NCBI GenBank assembly: GCA_023388555.1
Contig: JAEWGA010000022.1
Span: forward strand, 1-8,552
DNA: 8,552 nt
Direction: 5' to 3'
Source: Bacteroidota bacterium
Lineage (GTDB): Bacteria > Bacteroidota > Bacteroidia > Bacteroidales > Porphyromonadaceae
A model generated the notes under the pieces. The model saw nothing but the letters and a program-made list of their open reading frames with translations, was not told the origin of the DNA and ran no database searches. Within the stretch, counting starts at the first letter, position 1. Each line of letters begins with the position of its first letter. Of the stretch, positions 5,789-8,552 are shown one piece after another. The position numbers and the translations under genes were made by a program.

Positions 5789-7297
5789 ATGAAGATGAAC
5801 AAGTATTTCATCGCTGGTGCTGTAGCGCTTGCTTTCGGTGCTACTGCATGTAACAACAGCAACAACGTCACTCCCGACGTTACTACAGAAGGCACTACCT
5901 ATGCTGGTATGTACATTTCTTCTGGACGCTCTATTCAGCCACGTGCCACTGCACAAGCAGACCATACTGGCCGTGAAGCCGAAAAGACGATTGCTACAAT
6001 AGACCTCCTTTCTACTGTAAAAGGAATGTCGTGGACTCCTGGTAACACAGATGAAGAAGGTAAGTTTTGGGAAGAAAGTGCATCCTCTGGCGTATACAAA
6101 GTTTCGCCTTGGGAAACCAAACCAGGTAGCCAAAGCATGGCGTTGGTTATTAACAAGGGCGGGCTTAATGTAAACATTGCAACAGCCTCAACACCTTATG
6201 GTAGCACTGCTACTGCACATACAGATATTGCGGCTCTGGCTACCGATAACGCTTTTGTTATGACCTCTGCCCTGGCAAAGGATAAAACGGTTGCTGCCGA
6301 TAAAACAAAAGAGACCGTTAAAGCTGGTGCCGAAGAGACCGATAATGTATTTAAAATGGATGTTGAGCGTGTTGTAGCTCAGGGACTTGTAGCAAAAGGA
6401 CAGGGCTTAACTGCTAACGTAACAGATGGTACTGGTACTATTGACCTTAACGACATTAAGTATGCAGCCGTTAACGGTGCTGCCAAAACCTACTTGTTGG
6501 CCGATAAAGCTGGCGAACGCACTTTTGACGACGCTTCGTACAGCTACAAAAAGTACGAGTCGGCTATTCACAGCTACAACAAGTTTGAACAAGCCAAAGA
6601 TGCCGAAGGTGTTAAGGAAAACCTAATCCGTTTGGGTAACCTTACTACCCAAGGTGGTTACGAAGCTAAAGCTATTGCTAACGATGCCGAAGCTGCTAAA
6701 GCCGATAGGGGTATTTACTTCCTTGAAAACTCTGTGGCTAATGATGAGTTGACTACAGAGAACAAGAAGTTTGGTTTTTACCGTTTGGCTTATGCTAAGG
6801 TGTACACCGTATTCACTCCAACAAACGTGTACAAACTTGCAGAAGATGGCAAAACCTTAGTGAAGGATGACAGCTTTGCTTCTGGTACAACCTTTTACAA
6901 AGGCGAACAAGATGGTTTGTTTTATGTAAGCAAAGAAGCAGCTAAGGCAAGCCAACTTAACCCTGGCCAAAAGGCTTACACCTACACCAACGGTAAGTGT
7001 GCATACCGCTCATTATGGCACGCAGCTTACGATGCTATCAATAGCAAAATTGTTAAGAATGCCGACACCCGCCGGAATAACATCTACCTGCTAACCGTTA
7101 ACGAGTTTGCTACCATTGGTATGCCTTGGGATCCATCTGACCCTAACGACCCCAACCTGCCTAAACCTACAGACCCCGAAGAGCCTACTACGGACCCCGA
7201 TGACCCCAACATTGAAAAAACCGAAACTTACATGCGTGTAGAAGCCAAGATACAGCCTTGGAACTTGGTTTCCCGCGAAGTAATACTCGAAAACTAA
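5789..7297 (+). CDS. mfa1: Mfa1-family major fimbrillin, copy 2
   Basis: This 502-residue precursor is a close paralogue of the gene just upstream, with the same lipobox (ATAC, Cys21), Arg47/Arg52 candidate processing sites, single mature cysteine (Cys404), Asp/Pro-rich linker and Mfa1-type C-terminal strand. Differences cluster in residues about 57-136, with one residue deleted relative to copy 1 near position 91, and again around 341-366. The stretch coding for residues near 299-340 is almost identical at DNA level. This suggests both are functional fimbrillins, since the frames are intact and the key segments kept. They could be two subunits of one fibre or alternative versions of the shaft. 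The start at 5789 matches copy 1 (MKMNKYF against MKINKYF); the ATG at 5795 is possible but less likely. The symbol is by family only. Confidence 0.9.
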   Translation: MKMNKYFIAGAVALAFGATACNNSNNVTPDVTTEGTTYAGMYISSGRSIQPRATAQADHTGREAEKTIATIDLLSTVKGMSWTPGNTDEEGKFWEESASSGVYKVSPWETKPGSQSMALVINKGGLNVNIATASTPYGSTATAHTDIAALATDNAFVMTSALAKDKTVAADKTKETVKAGAEETDNVFKMDVERVVAQGLVAKGQGLTANVTDGTGTIDLNDIKYAAVNGAAKTYLLADKAGERTFDDASYSYKKYESAIHSYNKFEQAKDAEGVKENLIRLGNLTTQGGYEAKAIANDAEAAKADRGIYFLENSVANDELTTENKKFGFYRLAYAKVYTVFTPTNVYKLAEDGKTLVKDDSFASGTTFYKGEQDGLFYVSKEAAKASQLNPGQKAYTYTNGKCAYRSLWHAAYDAINSKIVKNADTRRNNIYLLTVNEFATIGMPWDPSDPNDPNLPKPTDPEEPTTDPDDPNIEKTETYMRVEAKIQPWNLVSREVILEN

Positions 7298-7357
7298 TGG
7301 GGAGATGTGTACGAGGTTTAATTTATGGCGTGGCTTTCGTTATTCGGCTTAGGTGAT
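7298..7357 (+). repeat. 3' flank of fimbrillin 2, copy of 5655-5712
   Basis: Second version of the repeated 3' flank, with two additional G bases. The identity with the first version ends after GGCTTAGGTGAT. Downstream sequence (GTGTGCTTCG) differs from that after copy 1, so this is the right-hand edge of the duplicated unit. Confidence 0.8.
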
Positions 7358-7377
7358 GTGTGCTTCGTGCGTTACTT

Positions 7378-7409
7378 TTTGCCCTAAGCGCCCTCTGGGT
7401 TGAACTTTG
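7378..7409 (+). promoter_or_regulatory. candidate internal promoter for the mfa2-like gene
   Basis: TTTG (7378-7381) and GAACTTTG (7402-7409) are 20 bases apart, the right spacing for a Bacteroidetes promoter. The -7 box matches TAnnTTTG at all but the first position (G instead of T). Transcription would begin near 7415, just before the hairpin at 7429-7459, leaving a leader of about 130 bases before the mfa2-like start. This would let the gene be expressed apart from the fimbrillins. Chance similarity cannot be ruled out. Confidence 0.4.
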
Positions 7410-7428
7410 TACACACCTCCTCCTTTAA

Positions 7429-7459
7429 TCTGGCGGAGGGATTGCCTCTCTCCGCCAGA
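7429..7459 (+). promoter_or_regulatory. strong 13-bp hairpin between fimbrillin 2 and mfa2
   Basis: TCTGGCGGAGGGA (7429-7441) pairs with TCTCTCCGCCAGA (7447-7459) around a TTGCC loop. The outer ten pairs are perfect Watson-Crick, the next is G-U, and the last two are Watson-Crick. No T-run follows on either strand, so it is not a standard intrinsic terminator. It lies 132 bases after the fimbrillin stop and 85 bases before the mfa2-like start. It could protect the 3' end of the fimbrillin mRNA, slow or partly stop transcription so that less mfa2 is made than fimbrillin, or stabilise the 5' end of an mfa2 transcript. Confidence 0.75.
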
Positions 7460-7544
7460 ACTAAACAACCAGAAAAGGGTTTTATGCTGACCCTTTGCCT
7501 GTTACCTTCAGATACTTCACAAAAGATATTCCTATAATTCCGTA

Positions 7545-8495
7545 ATGAAGACTTCCTGTTACTCTTTGCTACTGTTGGCTGGTGCGGTAACCCTTTTGTT
7601 GGGGGCGTGTAAGAAGTCGGTTTTCGACAACCTTAGCTTATGTCCGCAGCCCGTAGCTATGTCGGTTTATAGTCAAACGCCTTGCGAGCCTACTCCTATA
7701 TACCCCAGATCCATAGCGCAGGTGCGCTTCTTGGTATTTGGCCCTACGGGCGTGTTGCAAGGAGTGTACGAGGATAAGTCCGTAGCCCTTAGTGCCCAAT
7801 ACCGTATGGTGCGCGAAATGCAGAGCGCCCCCGGTAATTACACCTTTGTGGCATGGGCTGGGCAGGACCTTTCTCCGCTCACTTCGGCGTTGGAGGTGGG
7901 TAAAACCCGTATCACGGATGCGGTAGTGACTTACCAACACCAAGGCGATACGTTGCGGAGCTTTCCGACACCTTTGTATGTGGGCAAGCTGGAGCAAAAG
8001 CTTAATGGTGGTGCCACTGCTGTGCTGGACACTGTATGGGCAAAGGTGAGAGTTCAAGAATTAACCTACCGCATACACCTGACGGTAGAGGGCTTGCCTG
8101 CCGGTAGAGACTACCAAATTACCGTGCGGGACGACCATACCCGTTACAGCGTGTTGGGTGACATTTTACCTGCCGATACTGTGGTATATGCGCCCCAAGT
8201 GCGTGCCGAAGGAGGGGTGTTAAAAGCCGACCTAAGCGTGCTTAAAATGGAGCGCAACAGGCAATGCATGTTGCAAGTGAAGGATAAAAAAACCGGTGCG
8301 GTGGTGTACGAAGCCAACTTGGTGGAGGATATCCTGATGAACGCTTCGCGTGGAGAGCCACCCTATAACCTTAATTGCGACCACGACTTTAACGTAAACC
8401 TGAAACTGCAATGGACTGCAGATACGTGGATGGTGGTACAGGTAAAGGTGAATGACTGGAATGTAATTGTACGAGAGGTGGACTTAGGGGCCTGA
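7545..8495 (+). CDS. mfa2: FimB/Mfa2-family fimbrial anchor lipoprotein
   Basis: This 316-residue lipoprotein has a signal peptide ending in the lipobox LGAC, with Cys22 as the lipidated residue. Family features follow: a Cys-Pro pair (33-34), a first beta domain with the typical PGNYTFVAWAG (96-106), LYVGKL (144-149), and a second domain ending in QVKVNDWNVIVREVDL (299-314). In P. gingivalis, Mfa2 and FimB hold the fibre in the outer membrane and limit its length; the same job is likely here, downstream of the fimbrillins. The length fits the family. It stands 247 bases after fimbrillin 2, with a hairpin and a candidate promoter between, so its level may be set apart from that of the shaft subunits. 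Any tip-protein genes (the Mfa3-5 type) would lie beyond the window. The symbol is by family. Confidence 0.88.
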   Translation: MKTSCYSLLLLAGAVTLLLGACKKSVFDNLSLCPQPVAMSVYSQTPCEPTPIYPRSIAQVRFLVFGPTGVLQGVYEDKSVALSAQYRMVREMQSAPGNYTFVAWAGQDLSPLTSALEVGKTRITDAVVTYQHQGDTLRSFPTPLYVGKLEQKLNGGATAVLDTVWAKVRVQELTYRIHLTVEGLPAGRDYQITVRDDHTRYSVLGDILPADTVVYAPQVRAEGGVLKADLSVLKMERNRQCMLQVKDKKTGAVVYEANLVEDILMNASRGEPPYNLNCDHDFNVNLKLQWTADTWMVVQVKVNDWNVIVREVDLGA

Positions 8496-8552
8496 AACCA
8501 AACGTATTGCCTTGTAAAAGAATAGCTGTTTGCCCCATATTGTAACCCTTTT

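Larger units (their letters stand above)
4143..7357 (+). repeat. tandem duplication of fimbrillin gene plus 3' flank
   Basis: Unit 1 (4143-5712) and unit 2 (5789-7357) are direct repeats covering the whole fimbrillin gene and about 58 bases after its stop. Hand alignment of the proteins gives about 74 differences in 503 positions, or roughly 85 percent identity. Identity then stops abruptly: after GGCTTAGGTGAT unit 1 continues into the triple-box region, and unit 2 into unrelated sequence. Some DNA blocks are almost identical, for example 5035-5158 against 6678-6801 with a single mismatch in 124 bases. Others differ strongly, such as the part coding residues 57-136. Confidence 0.9.

Overview
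The window looks like part of a Bacteroidales chromosome, most likely Porphyromonas or a close relative. The evidence is a type V (FimA/Mfa-type) fimbrial gene cluster whose fimbrillins resemble Porphyromonas gingivalis Mfa1 in their C-terminal third. Supporting signs are DUF5106, DUF3575 and DUF3868 proteins, which are typical of Bacteroidetes, and a promoter of the Bacteroidetes type (TTTG, 20 bases, TATCTTTG). All genes that can be supported lie on the + strand. The species cannot be named from the sequence alone.

Layout. Positions 1-273 hold the 3' end of an unrecognised beta-rich protein. Positions 428-1384 encode a lipoprotein with a DUF5106 N-terminal part and a thioredoxin-like C-terminal domain (CESC motif). 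It is closed by a strong intrinsic terminator at 1407-1448. A gene-free region of about 590 bases follows. It holds a G8 tract, a good promoter (1658-1689) and a leader of about 280 bases rich in small inverted repeats. Five genes then run in one direction: a DUF3575 outer-membrane protein (1978-2580), a DUF3868/OmpA-like/TPR-like protein (2651-4108), two tandem Mfa1-family fimbrillins (4143-5654 and 5789-7297), and a FimB/Mfa2-family lipoprotein (7545-8495). The window ends 57 bases after the last stop.

How the genes probably work together. The fimbrillin precursors are lipoproteins. In the known P. gingivalis system they are moved to the outer-membrane surface, trimmed by an arginine-specific protease, and joined by donor-strand exchange. 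The Mfa2-like protein keeps its lipid and is expected to anchor or cap the fibre. The DUF3575 and DUF3868 proteins are often found beside such fimbrial genes. A role in surface display or in holding the fibre to the envelope is a reasonable guess, not a proven function.

The most unusual points are: (i) a tandem duplication of the major fimbrillin, including its 3' flank, with near-identical blocks next to strongly diverged patches; (ii) a CATTTCCTAATT box, present once before the first fimbrillin, three times at a 21-22 base period before the second, and once near the predicted start of the operon transcript; (iii) a 13-base-pair hairpin between the second fimbrillin and mfa2, just after a candidate internal promoter; and (iv) a long structured leader. 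This is a variant of a known system (type V fimbriae) rather than a wholly new one. The novelty lies in the duplication and in the non-coding elements.
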